From Lactococcus garvieae subsp. garvieae (GTDB lineage: Bacteria > Bacillota > Bacilli > Lactobacillales > Streptococcaceae), in NCBI RefSeq assembly GCF_029024465.1, contig NZ_CP118950.1, positions 434,001-498,000 of the forward strand: a stretch of DNA of 64,000 bases, read 5' to 3'. Positions within the stretch are counted from its first letter, which is position 1; the number at the start of each line of letters is the position of its first letter. Both the position numbers and the translations under genes were made by a program. This document shows positions 22,270 to 34,435 of the stretch, piece by piece. A model generated the notes under the pieces. The model made no database searches, was not told the DNA's origin, and worked only from the letters and a program-made list of their open reading frames with translations.

Positions 22270-22920
22270 ATGAAAAAAATAACAGAATATATAAATGAAA
22301 ATTTGAAAATCATTGTTGGAGTTGTTTTGGCATTGACTATTTTAGGTGTCTTTTATTGGAATAAAAAAGTCCTGGATAGCCCAAAGCAAGAAGAAAGTCG
22401 CTCCGAGTGGGCGGAGGTGAGCAAAAACAAGGAAGCTTCAGGAAAGAAAAAAGCCGAAAAAGATGAAGACGAAGATGAGAATGAAATCATCGTTGATGTC
22501 AAAGGCGCTGTCAAAAAGCCAGGCATCTACAAGCTATCCTCCAAAAACCGTGTATCTGATGCAGTAGCAAGTGCTGGTGGTTTTACGGAAGAAGCAGAGA
22601 GGAAGGGAATAAATCTGGCAAAAAAGTTACAAGACGAAGCTGAAGTTTATGTTCCAGTGCGAGGGGAAGCAGAGACAAATCACTTGTTAGAAACCAAAGA
22701 CAATACCAGCAAAACAGTAGAAAAAACCAAAATTAATATTAATACAGCTGATTTAACTGAATTGCAGCAGCTGAGTGGTGTGGGAGCAAAAAAAGCCCAA
22801 GATATTCTGGATTACCGTTCTGAAAATGGTTCTTTTCAGTCCGTGGAAGAGTTGACCAAGGTGAGTGGATTTGGCCCTAAAACATTAGAAAAATTAAAAG
22901 AAGCAATCACTGTAGATTAA
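22270..22920 (+). CDS. comEA: Competence DNA receptor ComEA
   Basis: Membrane-anchored DNA-binding protein that captures transforming double-stranded DNA at the cell surface. 216 residues: cytoplasmic stub, one transmembrane helix (about 13-30), a strongly acidic/basic linker (KDEDEDENE), a SLBB-like domain (IIVDVKGAVKKPGIYKL, about 72-130), and two helix-hairpin-helix motifs at the C-terminus (ININTADLTELQQLSGVGAKKA and VSGFGPKTLEKL regions). All features of a working ComEA are present. The next gene, comEC, starts 20 nt later but is frameshifted. The gene starts only 14 nt after the upstream terminator tail, so a promoter is not evident and may overlap it. Confidence 0.94.
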   Translation: MKKITEYINENLKIIVGVVLALTILGVFYWNKKVLDSPKQEESRSEWAEVSKNKEASGKKKAEKDEDEDENEIIVDVKGAVKKPGIYKLSSKNRVSDAVASAGGFTEEAERKGINLAKKLQDEAEVYVPVRGEAETNHLLETKDNTSKTVEKTKININTADLTELQQLSGVGAKKAQDILDYRSENGSFQSVEELTKVSGFGPKTLEKLKEAITVD

Positions 22921-22939
22921 GAAAGGCGCTGTACGTTAG

Positions 22940-25083
22940 ATGAAACAAAAATTTTCGCTAATCTATTTCGTTTATCTCTTAGTCTTTGTTTATTTTCTTA
23001 TTTTTAGTTTTTCATGGCCTTTACTTATTCTTAGTCTCTTTAGTTTCTTCATCGCTTTTTATCGTCAATACTATAGTGTGTTAGTTCTTTTACTGTGCTT
23101 TAGTTTATTCTTACTCATGATAAAAAAAGAAACGGAAGTACAAGAAAGAAAGCAACCAGAAAAAATTTCGAAAATTACCCCTTATATGGATACTCTTCAA
23201 GTAAATGGAAGCAGGCTCAGTTTCAGAGGAGAAGTGAACGGCAACGACTTCCAAGCTTTTTACACCTTGACCTCGGAAAAAGAAAAAGAATACTTCAAAA
23301 AACTTGCGGTGAAGGGGACTTTTTACCTTGAAGGCACTTTGGAGATTCCAGAAGAGCAAAGAAATTTTTCAGGTTTTGATTACAGGAAGTATTTAAGGAC
23401 TCAAGGGGTCTATCGTCTTCTTAAAATAGAAAAAATTCATGGATTTGAAGAAAAACAGGACTTTGATTTACGGCTGGTACGCCGAAAAGCCATTCTTTGG
23501 GCTCAGAAACATTTCCCTTCTCCTATGTCGTCCTATATGACAGGGCTTCTTTTTGGGTGGTTGGATAAAGACTTTGAAGAAATGGGGGAGCTTTACACCA
23601 GTCTTGGCATTATCCATTTATTTGCGCTGTCAGGTATGCAGGTGAATTTTTTTATTGAACTTCTCCGAAATATTTTACTGCGGCTTGGCTTATCACAGAA
23701 GTTAGTCTTTTTTATCCAAATTCCCTTTTCGATATTTTATGCATTTCTTACAGGCTTATCTCTTTCAATCTTACGCGCGCTTCTTCAAAAAAATATCCCC
23801 CTTAAAAATTCAAGCGATAGATTTTCTGTCACTTTTCTTCTTTTAATGGTGTTCAGTCCTTATTTCCTGCTGACAACAGGCGGACAACTCACGATGCTTT
23901 ATTCTTTCTTAATCACATTTTTTTCAGGAAAGTTCAAAGAACTAAAAGGATTAAAAAAATCGTTACTTGATTCTACCGTCCTAGCTGTTGGGGTTCTTCC
24001 GCTTTTGATTTTTTACTTCTGCCAGGTTTACTTTTTATCTTTCTTCTTTCTTTATTTGGTACTGCTCTCACATTATTTAATCCTTTTTTTATTGTTTTAG
24101 AATCAATAGTAAGATGGGTGGGCGATTTATTTGACCAGCCGATTGTCTTTGGCAAACCCAACCTTATTTTTTTACTTTTACTTTTTATGCTGAGTGGACT
24201 TGCCCTTGATTTTTATAAAAAAAGAAACTGGAACTTGAGCATAATAATTGTTCTTTTCTTGCTTTTTTTCTTTGTTAAGAATCCTAAACACCCAAGCATT
24301 ACAATGGTAGATGTGGGACAAGGGGACAGTATTCTTTTACAAGACAGTTGGAACAGCCAAAACATCCTCATCGATACGGGCGGGAGATTAAAAATAAGAG
24401 CTGATGAGCAGTGGAAGGAGGGAATCTATAAGAGCAATGCCGAAAATACACTTCTGCCTTATCTGAGAGCGCGTGGCGTGAGTAAGATAGATGTTCTGAT
24501 TGTGACACATCCAGATGAGGATCATATTGGAGACCTGGAGAGTGTAGCTCAGAAAGTACCAATAAAAAATGTTTATGTGTCAGCTTCTGCATTGGAGAAG
24601 AAAAGCTTTGCTAAAAAACTCAGCCGTTTAAACAGTCAGATTCACATTGTGCAGGAGGGGGACAAGCTCCCGATCTTTAACAGTTATCTCTGGTTTTTAA
24701 CGACAGGCGTTGAAGGGAAAAGCGACAATGATAATTCTTTAGTGACATTTGGTGAATTTTATGGGAAGAAATTTCTTTTTACAGGCGACTTAGAAGAAGA
24801 GGGAGAGGTGCGGCTCCAGGAAGAATATCCCCATTTAGAGGTGGATGTCCTAAAAGTTGGACATCATGGCAGTAAAACTTCTTCAAAGGAAGCTTTTTTA
24901 GAAGCAATCAACCCTAAGCTCGCTCTTATTTCGGCTGGAAAGAATAATCGATATAAACATCCCAATCAAGAAACGCTCCAACAATTCGCTGCACGAGGTA
25001 TAAAAATTTATCGTACAGACCAGCAAGGGGCAATCCGTCTCCTTTATAAAAAAGGCAGTTGGCACATTCAAACAGTAAAGTAG
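22940..25083 (+). pseudogene. comEC: DNA-import channel ComEC, split by a frameshift
   Basis: Two adjacent open frames together encode one ComEC protein, the channel that carries single-stranded DNA across the membrane during transformation. Part 1 (22940-24100, 386 residues) has the N-terminal membrane segments, the OB-like soluble domain (about 65-175) and the competence motif HLFALSGMQV. Part 2 (from about 24118 to 25083) has a membrane pair and the metallo-beta-lactamase-like domain (VDVGQGDSILLQD, THPDEDHIGD, KVGHHGSKTSS). Part 2's frame stays open upstream of 24118 (NPFFIVLESIVRWVGD), so the break is a one-base loss, or a two-base gain, in the T-rich stretch 24030-24090. A slippery heptamer T-TTT-TTA lies at 24085-24091. 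The mutation could be recent decay, a sequencing error, or, less likely, a programmed shift. Catalytic-looking motifs remain intact on both sides. Confidence 0.88.
24085..24091 (+). other. Slippery heptamer at the comEC frame change
   Basis: In the upstream comEC frame the codons read ctT TTT TTA, a classical -1 slip sequence, followed two codons later by TAG. Shifting back one base enters exactly the downstream frame. No strong pseudoknot or stem is obvious within the next 20 nt. Confidence 0.4.
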
Positions 25084-25178
25084 CTTTGGGTACAAAAACT
25101 GTTATAGAGTATATGACAAAATAGCGCTGCTTTTTGATTGAATAGCAATGAGAATAAGGCGATATGTAATAATTCTTA

Positions 25179-25222
25179 TGTTATAATAGTAGGAAACGTT
25201 TACTTGAATCATAAAAGTAAAC
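25179..25222 (+). promoter_or_regulatory. estA promoter with overlapping inverted repeat and cre-like site
   Basis: TGTTATAAT (25179-25187) is an extended -10. Directly after it lies AGGAAACGTTTACT (25191-25204), which matches the catabolite site TGNAANCGNNNNCA except at the two end bases. GTTTACTT (25198-25205) and AAGTAAAC (25215-25222) form a perfect inverted repeat. The stretch 25084-25178 holds nothing recognisable. Confidence 0.55.
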
Positions 25223-25237
25223 GGGATGGGAGGAAAA

Positions 25238-26014
25238 ATGGCTATTATAAATATTGAATATTACTCCGAAGTACTGGGGATGAATCGTAAGTTTAATGTG
25301 ATTTATCCAGAAGCCAGTAAGACAGGTGTAAAAGATGGAAATGACATTCCAGTGCTTTATTTGTTGCATGGGATGTCTGGAAATGAAGATTCATGGCTTA
25401 TAAGAACGGGGATTGATCGTTTGATTCGTCATTCTCAACTTGCCATTGTCATGCCTTCAACTGATTTGGGCTTCTATACGAATACCAATTATGGGATGAG
25501 ATATTTTGATGCGATTGCAAAGGAATTGCCACAGGTGGTTCAGAATTTCTTTCCTAACTTGAGCAACAAGAGGGAAAAGAATTTTATCGCAGGTTTATCT
25601 ATGGGAGGTTATGGCGCATTCAAGCTGGCTTTGGCAACTGAAAACTTCAGTTATGCAGCAAGTTTATCAGGAGCCTTGGATATGACGGACCTCAAAGAAC
25701 AAAGCGCTGAGAACCAAGCCTATTGGACCGGAATTTTTGGCGATCTTGATCACTTTAACGAGAGTGAAAACAGTATTCTCTACCTTGCAGAACATCATAC
25801 AGGTGAAAAGCCAAAGCTTTACAGTTGGTGTGGAGAACAAGATTACCTTATCTCTGGAAATAACCGGGCAGCTCAACTTCTGGAGGAAAAAGGCTTTGAC
25901 CTTCGTTATGAAAAGGCGCCGGGGACACATGAATGGTACTATTGGACCAAACAAATCGAGACCGTTTTAAAATGGCTTCCTATTGATTATAAGGAAGAAG
26001 AACGACTAAGCTAA
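25238..26014 (+). CDS. estA: Tributyrin esterase EstA
   Basis: Cytoplasmic serine esterase of the alpha/beta hydrolase fold that hydrolyses short-chain triglycerides and can form flavour esters in lactococci. 258 residues, the size of L. lactis EstA. The nucleophile is in GLSMGGYG, the oxyanion-loop region in LYLLHGMSGNEDSW, and the acid/His pair in WCGEQDYLI and APGTHEWYYW. I place the start at ATG 25238 (MAIINIEYYSEVLGMNRK), which has GGGAGGA at 25228-25234. The ATG at 25226 overlaps that site. No terminator is clear after the gene; 26015-26129 is A/T-rich and empty. Confidence 0.94.
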   Translation: MAIINIEYYSEVLGMNRKFNVIYPEASKTGVKDGNDIPVLYLLHGMSGNEDSWLIRTGIDRLIRHSQLAIVMPSTDLGFYTNTNYGMRYFDAIAKELPQVVQNFFPNLSNKREKNFIAGLSMGGYGAFKLALATENFSYAASLSGALDMTDLKEQSAENQAYWTGIFGDLDHFNESENSILYLAEHHTGEKPKLYSWCGEQDYLISGNNRAAQLLEEKGFDLRYEKAPGTHEWYYWTKQIETVLKWLPIDYKEEERLS

Positions 26015-26129
26015 ACAGCTTAAAATTAAAATATAAAACCTTGAAACTTAAATAAATCCTAAAGAAAACGGTTGCTCAAAAAAGGCCGAACGATTTATAG
26101 AAAAATGTGTGATAATCTTAGGTTAAGTT

Positions 26130-26158
26130 TTGACAAACGGATTGAATAGGACTATAAT
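26130..26158 (+). promoter_or_regulatory. Consensus promoter of the atp operon
   Basis: TTGACA (26130-26135), 17-bp spacer, TATAAT (26153-26158): a perfect sigma-70-type promoter 52 nt before atpE. Confidence 0.9.
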
Positions 26159-26209
26159 TTCATAGTAATAAAAATTTGCGAAAAATCGCACATAGAAAGA
26201 GGTCATTAA

Positions 26210-26425
<216 letters not shown>

Positions 26426-26479
26426 AAATCGTTGATTTAACTTTTATACTCAACAATTATTTAGAAAGGAAGACTAGCT

Positions 26480-27193
26480 ATGGAATCAACATGGACTTTT
26501 AATGTTGGACCAGTTACTTTTGACGGTGTCATTCTATATATGACAGCTTTGACCGTTTTAATTGTTTTTGGTTTGATTTATTGGGCAAGTCGCAATATGC
26601 AACTTAAGCCTACAGGTAAGCAAAACGTCCTTGAGTGGGTAGTTGACTTTATTAACGGCATCGGACGTGAAAATCTAGGTGCTAAAGAGTCACCAAAGTA
26701 TGCCCTCATGAGTTTTACACTCTTTTCTTTCCTTTTGATTTCGAATATTATTGGGCTAGTTACTAAAATCACTGCACCGGGTGACATCAGCTTATGGCGT
26801 TCTCCAACAGCAAACTCAACCGTTGACTTGACTTTAGCAGTCTTGGTCATTGTACTCGCCAATACCCTTGGTGTGAAACAGTTTGGTTTTAAAGGCTATA
26901 TTAAAAATGCCTTTTGGAAAGAACCTAAAGCAATGCTTCCGATGACTATCATGGAAGAATTTACAAATGCCCTTTCTATGGGACTTCGTCTTTACGGTAA
27001 TATCTTTGCCGGTGAAGTTCTCCTAGGCATTATTGCTGGAATGATTGATTCTGGTTGGTTTATTCTTCCTGTGACATGGATTTTAGCAATGGCTTGGATA
27101 GCATTCTCAATCTTTATTTCATCTCTTCAGGCTTATGTTTTTGTTCTTTTGACAAATCTTTACATTAGCCACAAAATTTTAGCAGAACACTAG
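26480..27193 (+). CDS. atpB: ATP synthase F0 subunit a
   Basis: 237-residue membrane subunit forming the proton half-channels next to the c ring. Five or six hydrophobic segments; the essential arginine lies in SMGLRLYGNIFAGE (about 170-183), followed by the C-terminal helix with SLQAYVFVLLTNLYI. Gap of 54 nt after atpE and 13 nt before atpF. Confidence 0.96.
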   Translation: MESTWTFNVGPVTFDGVILYMTALTVLIVFGLIYWASRNMQLKPTGKQNVLEWVVDFINGIGRENLGAKESPKYALMSFTLFSFLLISNIIGLVTKITAPGDISLWRSPTANSTVDLTLAVLVIVLANTLGVKQFGFKGYIKNAFWKEPKAMLPMTIMEEFTNALSMGLRLYGNIFAGEVLLGIIAGMIDSGWFILPVTWILAMAWIAFSIFISSLQAYVFVLLTNLYISHKILAEH

Positions 27194-27206
27194 GAAAGGA
27201 GTAGAA

Positions 27207-27713
27207 ATGCTTACTACATTATTAGAAACTGCTCCGAATACAGTTCTTGGTAATATTATCGTTGTCAGCGGTGCATTCATCATCTTGCTGATCTTGGTTC
27301 GTAAATTTGCGTGGGGTGCCATTACAGGTATCTTTGAAGAACGTGCAAATAAAATCAATAACGATATTACAACTGCGGAACTGTCAAAAAAAGAAGCAGA
27401 AACATTATTAGCGCAACGTGAAAATGAACTTGCAGGTTCTAAAGAAGAAGCTGCAAACATTATCCAAACTGCCAATGATACAGCTAAACAAAATCGTGCA
27501 AATATCTTGGCAACAGCCAATGAAGAAGCTGCGAATGTGAAAAAACGTGCCCAAGAAGATATTGAACAAGAACGCAAAGAAGCGCTCAGTTCAGTTAAAG
27601 GGGATGTTGCTGATATTTCAGTACAAATTGCTGAAAAACTCATCGGTCAATCTTTGGATTCACAAGCACAATCAGAACTTATTGACAGCTATATTGCTAA
27701 GCTTGGCGAATAG
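27207..27713 (+). CDS. atpF: ATP synthase F0 subunit b
   Basis: 168-residue peripheral-stalk subunit: one N-terminal membrane helix (about 15-35) followed by a long Ala/Glu/Lys-rich coiled coil (about 45-150) that dimerises and ties F1 to F0. The Arg-Lys pair at the membrane exit (VRKFAWGAI) is typical. ATG with AGGAAAGGAG upstream. Confidence 0.96.
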   Translation: MLTTLLETAPNTVLGNIIVVSGAFIILLILVRKFAWGAITGIFEERANKINNDITTAELSKKEAETLLAQRENELAGSKEEAANIIQTANDTAKQNRANILATANEEAANVKKRAQEDIEQERKEALSSVKGDVADISVQIAEKLIGQSLDSQAQSELIDSYIAKLGE

Positions 27714-27727
27714 GGGGTTGGTTGAAA

Positions 27728-28255
27728 ATGACAACAGTCAATTCTCAAAAATACAGTAAAGCCTTGCTTGAAGTTGCAGAAGAAAAGTCTCAGTTGGAAG
27801 TTATTCTTTCTGAGGTTAACGAACTGACACAACTTTTTAAAGAAGATGATCTTGCTTCTTTCTTCGGAACAGAAGTATATTCTACAGCAGCAAAATCAGA
27901 AGTTATCGACAGTATCAAAGAAAATTCATCACCCTTGATGAAAAATTTCCTTGATACTGTTCGTGCAAACGGACGATTAGCTGATTTAGCAGAAATTCTT
28001 GCTGAAATTAAAAATACAGCAGATGATATGTTTAGAATTGCTGATGTAGAGGTCATTTCAAGCGTGAAATTAACCGAAACACAAATCGAAAAATTTGTTG
28101 CTCTCGCTAAATCGAAATTTGATTTGAACGAAGTAACAATCGTGAACACAGTAGATGAAAAGATTGTCGGTGGATTTATTGTAAATTCACGTGGAAAAAT
28201 CATTGATGCTTCTGTCAAATCACAATTGGCAAAAATTGCCAAAGAGATTCTCTAA
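27728..28255 (+). CDS. atpH: ATP synthase F1 subunit delta
   Basis: 175-residue peripheral-stalk subunit linking b to the top of F1. N-terminal six-helix domain and C-terminal beta/alpha region with [25 protein letters not shown], the conserved OSCP motif. I prefer ATG 27728 ([15 protein letters not shown]), as GGGGG at 27713-27717 is well placed; a TTG at 27722 would add two residues. The stop codon is in the loop region of the first of two hairpins before atpA. Confidence 0.95.
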   Translation: MTTVNSQKYSKALLEVAEEKSQLEVILSEVNELTQLFKEDDLASFFGTEVYSTAAKSEVIDSIKENSSPLMKNFLDTVRANGRLADLAEILAEIKNTADDMFRIADVEVISSVKLTETQIEKFVALAKSKFDLNEVTIVNTVDEKIVGGFIVNSRGKIIDASVKSQLAKIAKEIL

Positions 28256-28281
28256 GAATCTCCTTTGAGAAAAAATTCTCA
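28244..28281 (+). other. Two tandem hairpins between atpH and atpA
   Basis: GAGATTCT-cta-AGAATCTC (28244-28262) spans the end of atpH, followed by TGAGAA-aaaa-TTCTCA (28266-28281). Neither has a T tail, so they are not terminators. They may protect or process the mRNA upstream of the alpha gene; this is inference. Confidence 0.6.
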
Positions 28282-28290
28282 GCCATTTAA

Positions 28291-29829
<1,539 letters not shown>

Positions 29830-29840
29830 GGAGGTTCATT

Positions 29841-30722
29841 ATGGGCGCTTCACTTAGCGAAATTAAATCAAAAATTGCTTCAACAGAAAAAACAAGTCAC
29901 ATCACTGGTGCTATGCAAATGGTATCCGCAGCGAAATTGCAAAAATCAGAAAAGATTGCGAAAACTTATCAGGTTTATGCAGATAAGGTGCGTCAAGTGA
30001 CAACCGACTTGGTTGCTGCAGATCGTGGCCCTTCTAAAAATCCGATGATGACGAAACGCCCCGTTAAGAAAACAGGATATTTAGTTATCACTTCGGATCG
30101 TGGCCTTGTAGGAGGTTACAACTCCAATATCTTGAAGTCAGTCATGAATAAATTACGTGAAAAACACCAAGGGCCAGAAGAATATTGTATTCTGGCTTTA
30201 GGTGGAACAGGAGCTGATTTTTTCCGCTCCCGTAATGTAGAATTATCTTATGAATTACGTGGTTTGACTGACCAACCAAGTTTTGAAGAAGTTCGTGAAA
30301 TTGTACGTCAGGCTGTATCTCGTTATCAAAATGAAGAGTTTGATCAGCTTTATGTTTGCTACAATCACCATATCAATTCATTGACAAGTGAAGCACGCAT
30401 GCAAAAAATGCTTCCGATTACATTTGATGAATCAGAGGATTCAGAAGAGGAAGCACCAGTATCATTGGTAAGTTTCGAACTGGAACCAAGCCGCGAAGCT
30501 ATTTTAGATCAACTTTTACCTCAATATGCTGAAAGCATGATCTATGGTGCGATTGTTGATGCTAAAACAGCTGAACATGCTGCTGGTATGTCTGCAATGC
30601 GTACAGCTACAGATAATGCAAAAACAGTGATTAACGATCTGACAATACAATATAACCGCGCGCGTCAAGCAGCAATTACACAAGAAATTACAGAAATTGT
30701 TGCAGGAGCCTCAGCGCTTTAA
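29841..30722 (+). CDS. atpG: ATP synthase F1 subunit gamma
   Basis: 293-residue central rotor shaft. The N-terminal helix ([25 protein letters not shown] region) and C-terminal helix ([22 protein letters not shown] region) form the coiled coil that turns inside the alpha-beta hexamer, and the [12 protein letters not shown] motif is conserved. Acidic insertion [10 protein letters not shown] near 200. Ribosome site AAGGAGG. Confidence 0.97.
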   Translation: MGASLSEIKSKIASTEKTSHITGAMQMVSAAKLQKSEKIAKTYQVYADKVRQVTTDLVAADRGPSKNPMMTKRPVKKTGYLVITSDRGLVGGYNSNILKSVMNKLREKHQGPEEYCILALGGTGADFFRSRNVELSYELRGLTDQPSFEEVREIVRQAVSRYQNEEFDQLYVCYNHHINSLTSEARMQKMLPITFDESEDSEEEAPVSLVSFELEPSREAILDQLLPQYAESMIYGAIVDAKTAEHAAGMSAMRTATDNAKTVINDLTIQYNRARQAAITQEITEIVAGASAL

Positions 30723-30751
30723 GCACGTGGTAACCTTTCTTAAAGAATTAA

Positions 30752-32191
<1,440 letters not shown>

Positions 32192-32208
32192 GATAGGAGG
32201 TTGCTGAA

Positions 32209-32634
32209 ATGAGTGAAAATGTCATGGCTATTCAAGTCATCACTCCTGCGGGTGTCATTTATGATCACCATGCAACCTACATTCTTGCGCATACGATTGG
32301 TGGAGATATGGGGATTTTACCCAACATGATTTCCACAATCGCTGGTTTACAAATCAGTGAACTTAAAGTGCGCCGTCCTGATGATGTGAAGCACGTCGAT
32401 TATATTGCTGTTAATGGTGGTATTATTGAAGTGAAGGACAGTATGATTACTGTGATTGCAGATTCTGCTGAGCGTAATCGTGATATCGATGTTCCACGTG
32501 CGGAACGTGCAAAACTTCGTGCAGAAAAAGAGCTTGAAGAAGCTAAAGCGGCACATAAGACTGATGAAGCTAAACGTGCAGAAGTTGCACTTCATCGTGC
32601 GATTAACCGATTGAATGTATCGAAACACAATTAA
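32209..32634 (+). CDS. atpC: ATP synthase F1 subunit epsilon
   Basis: 141-residue subunit of the rotor foot: beta-sandwich N-domain with the [11 protein letters not shown] motif and a helical C-terminal hairpin ([15 protein letters not shown]) that can inhibit ATP hydrolysis. Last gene of the operon; terminator follows. Confidence 0.96.
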   Translation: MSENVMAIQVITPAGVIYDHHATYILAHTIGGDMGILPNMISTIAGLQISELKVRRPDDVKHVDYIAVNGGIIEVKDSMITVIADSAERNRDIDVPRAERAKLRAEKELEEAKAAHKTDEAKRAEVALHRAINRLNVSKHN

Positions 32635-32643
32635 TTAAAGAAT

Positions 32644-32670
32644 AAAAAACATCCCTAGGATGTTTTTTTT
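32644..32670 (+). terminator. Intrinsic terminator of the atp operon
   Basis: AAAAAACATCC-cta-GGATGTTTTTT with eight T in total after the GGATG arm. Confidence 0.9.
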
Positions 32671-32838
32671 GTTATTTAATATAAATGTAATAAAAAACAG
32701 CAAACTAAAATGTTAAAATGTAAACAATAAGTCTTTTTTACTGTTTGATGAACAAGTAGTTACAAATGATGAAGTTTTGGAATGAATTAGAAATGTAGTG
32801 TAGAGAAGAGAAAGGGAATTATGGGAAAGGAGGAAAGC

Positions 32839-33495
32839 GTGGCGCTGGAACATTGCCAAGAATTGATGGAAACAGTTGAAACAATAGAAGACAAACTCCA
32901 TCAACTTGAAGTTATAAAGATCGAATTTCGTCAAGAAATTCAGAACAAAATTAATTACCGCTCGGCTTTATTGTCTTTTAGCTTTCCTGTCCTTATCTTA
33001 GCTTTTTATATTATAAACGATTTTTCCTTTATACATGGTCAGGGTCAACTGGAACGTTCCGCTTTAGAAACCTTTTTAATCACGTTTATGTTGAGCTTTT
33101 CCTTATGGGCTCTGGGGATTTTTCTCAATGATATTTTCAAAAAAATATTTTGGAGTAAAACACTGCCTATGGGGAGAAAAGCTCTTGTTAAGCAACTTTT
33201 CCCTAAATACAATCAAAAAAGTCAATGGCTGATTGAAAGTCTGGAGGAGTTGTTGGCTTGTGAGACTTTAACAAATACTGAACTTCCTGAAAGATATATG
33301 AACATCAAGAGTTTGAGCTATATCATTGAAGTTTTAAAGGTAAAGGATGCTCAAACGTTGCGTGAAGCAGTGGAACTGTTAGAGCTCGAAATAAAAAATA
33401 TTCGTGTTGAGCAGAGCTTGCTGGCGGAGCCGAGTATCCGTCGAGCCCAAGAAGCGATAGCAAGTCGGTATGCGTTCAAACAAGGTGCAGAATAG
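32839..33495 (+). CDS. Uncharacterised membrane protein with coiled-coil ends
   Basis: I do not recognise this family. The product (218 residues from GTG 32839) has a charged helical, probably coiled-coil N-terminus (MALEHCQELMETVETIEDKL), two membrane helices (about residues 40-62 and 78-100) and a long cytoplasmic helical C-terminal half with heptad-like Leu/Glu patterns. GTG 32839 is preferred over ATG 32821 because AAAGGAGG (32826-32833) sits five bases before it and inside the longer version. The gene is followed 28 nt later by a secreted proline-rich protein, so the pair may act together at the envelope. No distinct promoter is clear; TAAAAT-like sequence occurs near 32710. Confidence 0.6.
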   Translation: MALEHCQELMETVETIEDKLHQLEVIKIEFRQEIQNKINYRSALLSFSFPVLILAFYIINDFSFIHGQGQLERSALETFLITFMLSFSLWALGIFLNDIFKKIFWSKTLPMGRKALVKQLFPKYNQKSQWLIESLEELLACETLTNTELPERYMNIKSLSYIIEVLKVKDAQTLREAVELLELEIKNIRVEQSLLAEPSIRRAQEAIASRYAFKQGAE

Positions 33496-33523
33496 AAATA
33501 ATGAGAAAGGAGGTAAAAAGCTA

Positions 33524-34348
33524 ATGAGAAAGAAAAAATATGGTATAGTTTTAGCGGTCACACTCGTATTAGGGCAAACAATCATTCTTAATCCGAGTCA
33601 AGTTTATTCTGCGTCAGTTTCACGTGTCTCATCTGAAAAGGTGGAGGGCAATAGTACCAAGGATTCGATAACCAAGGAATCAAATGCAGGCGGTGTACCG
33701 ATAACACCCGAGAACCCACAGCCCATTACACCGACAGTGCCTCCAATCGTGCCGGAAACACCAGATATTACACTTCCGCCAGTAACGATAGGTGAACCCG
33801 TTCCTATCACGCCAACAGTCCCGGTAATTCCGAGTCATCCTCTTCCTGTAGATCCCGTTCCTATCACGCCAACAGTTCCTACGAATCCGTTTCCTTCGGA
33901 ACCCGTGACAATTACACCTACAACACGTCCGAACGCCCCACAGCAGCCGGATATTAGTTTGCCTTCAATTTCACCCACAGCACCAGAAACAGCAGAAGCG
34001 CAGAAACCAGAAGCAGATACACAAAAAAATCAACACCTTAAAAAGGGGACAACAGAAGCTATAGAGCAACAAATAACCCAAAATAAAGATACGACAACTC
34101 CAGTTGCTGCGAAAGAAGAACTTTCTCAACTTCCCTATACTTGGGGGGAAGCAACTCTCCCAGTGATGTCGCAACAAACGGCTGCCAATTCGCTTAATGA
34201 TACGGGTAAGGATGCTGCAGCGCGTAAACATGCCATAGCTGTTCATGCAGCTGGGACAGGGGGAGTAGTAACAGGAATTGGGACGTCTGTACTCCTTCTG
34301 GGAATACTCAAGAAAGTAAGTTGGCTCAAACAGTTCTTTGTTAAATAA
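33524..34348 (+). CDS. Secreted proline-rich repeat protein with C-terminal membrane segment
   Basis: 274-residue putative cell-surface protein. A signal peptide (MRKKKYGIVLAVTLVLGQTI, cleavage near SVYS/ASV) is followed by a Pro/Thr/Val-rich region with imperfect repeats of PVPITPTVP (about residues 55-150), a charged, Gln-rich stretch, and a C-terminal hydrophobic helix (GVVTGIGTSVLLLGIL) ending in a positive tail (KKVSWLKQFFVK). The Pro-rich block probably spans the wall. LPYTWGE about 47 residues before the helix resembles a sortase LPXTG site with an extra Trp, but the spacing is long and I would not call it functional. ATG 33524 follows AGGAGGT; a start at 33470 would lack a leader-like N-terminus. 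Function unknown. Confidence 0.7.
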   Translation: MRKKKYGIVLAVTLVLGQTIILNPSQVYSASVSRVSSEKVEGNSTKDSITKESNAGGVPITPENPQPITPTVPPIVPETPDITLPPVTIGEPVPITPTVPVIPSHPLPVDPVPITPTVPTNPFPSEPVTITPTTRPNAPQQPDISLPSISPTAPETAEAQKPEADTQKNQHLKKGTTEAIEQQITQNKDTTTPVAAKEELSQLPYTWGEATLPVMSQQTAANSLNDTGKDAAARKHAIAVHAAGTGGVVTGIGTSVLLLGILKKVSWLKQFFVK

Positions 34349-34351
34349 AAG

Positions 34352-34382
34352 AAAAAATCTCTGAAAAAAGAGATTTTTTTTG
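34352..34382 (+). terminator. Intrinsic terminator after the proline-rich protein gene
   Basis: AAAAAATCTCT / AGAGATTTTTT stem with extended T run. Confidence 0.85.
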
Positions 34383-34435
34383 ATACAATGAAACAAACAA
34401 TGAGGAGAGACCTCTATAATTTAAAGGAGATTCAG

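Noticed and set aside
33470-33523. Longer N-terminus for the proline-rich secreted protein, overlapping the upstream gene
   Set aside because: It would place 18 polar residues before the signal peptide; ATG 33524 has the well-placed AGGAGGT.
34127-34150. LPYTWGE as a functional sortase signal
   Set aside because: Extra residue in the motif and about 47 residues to the membrane helix; recorded only as a curiosity.
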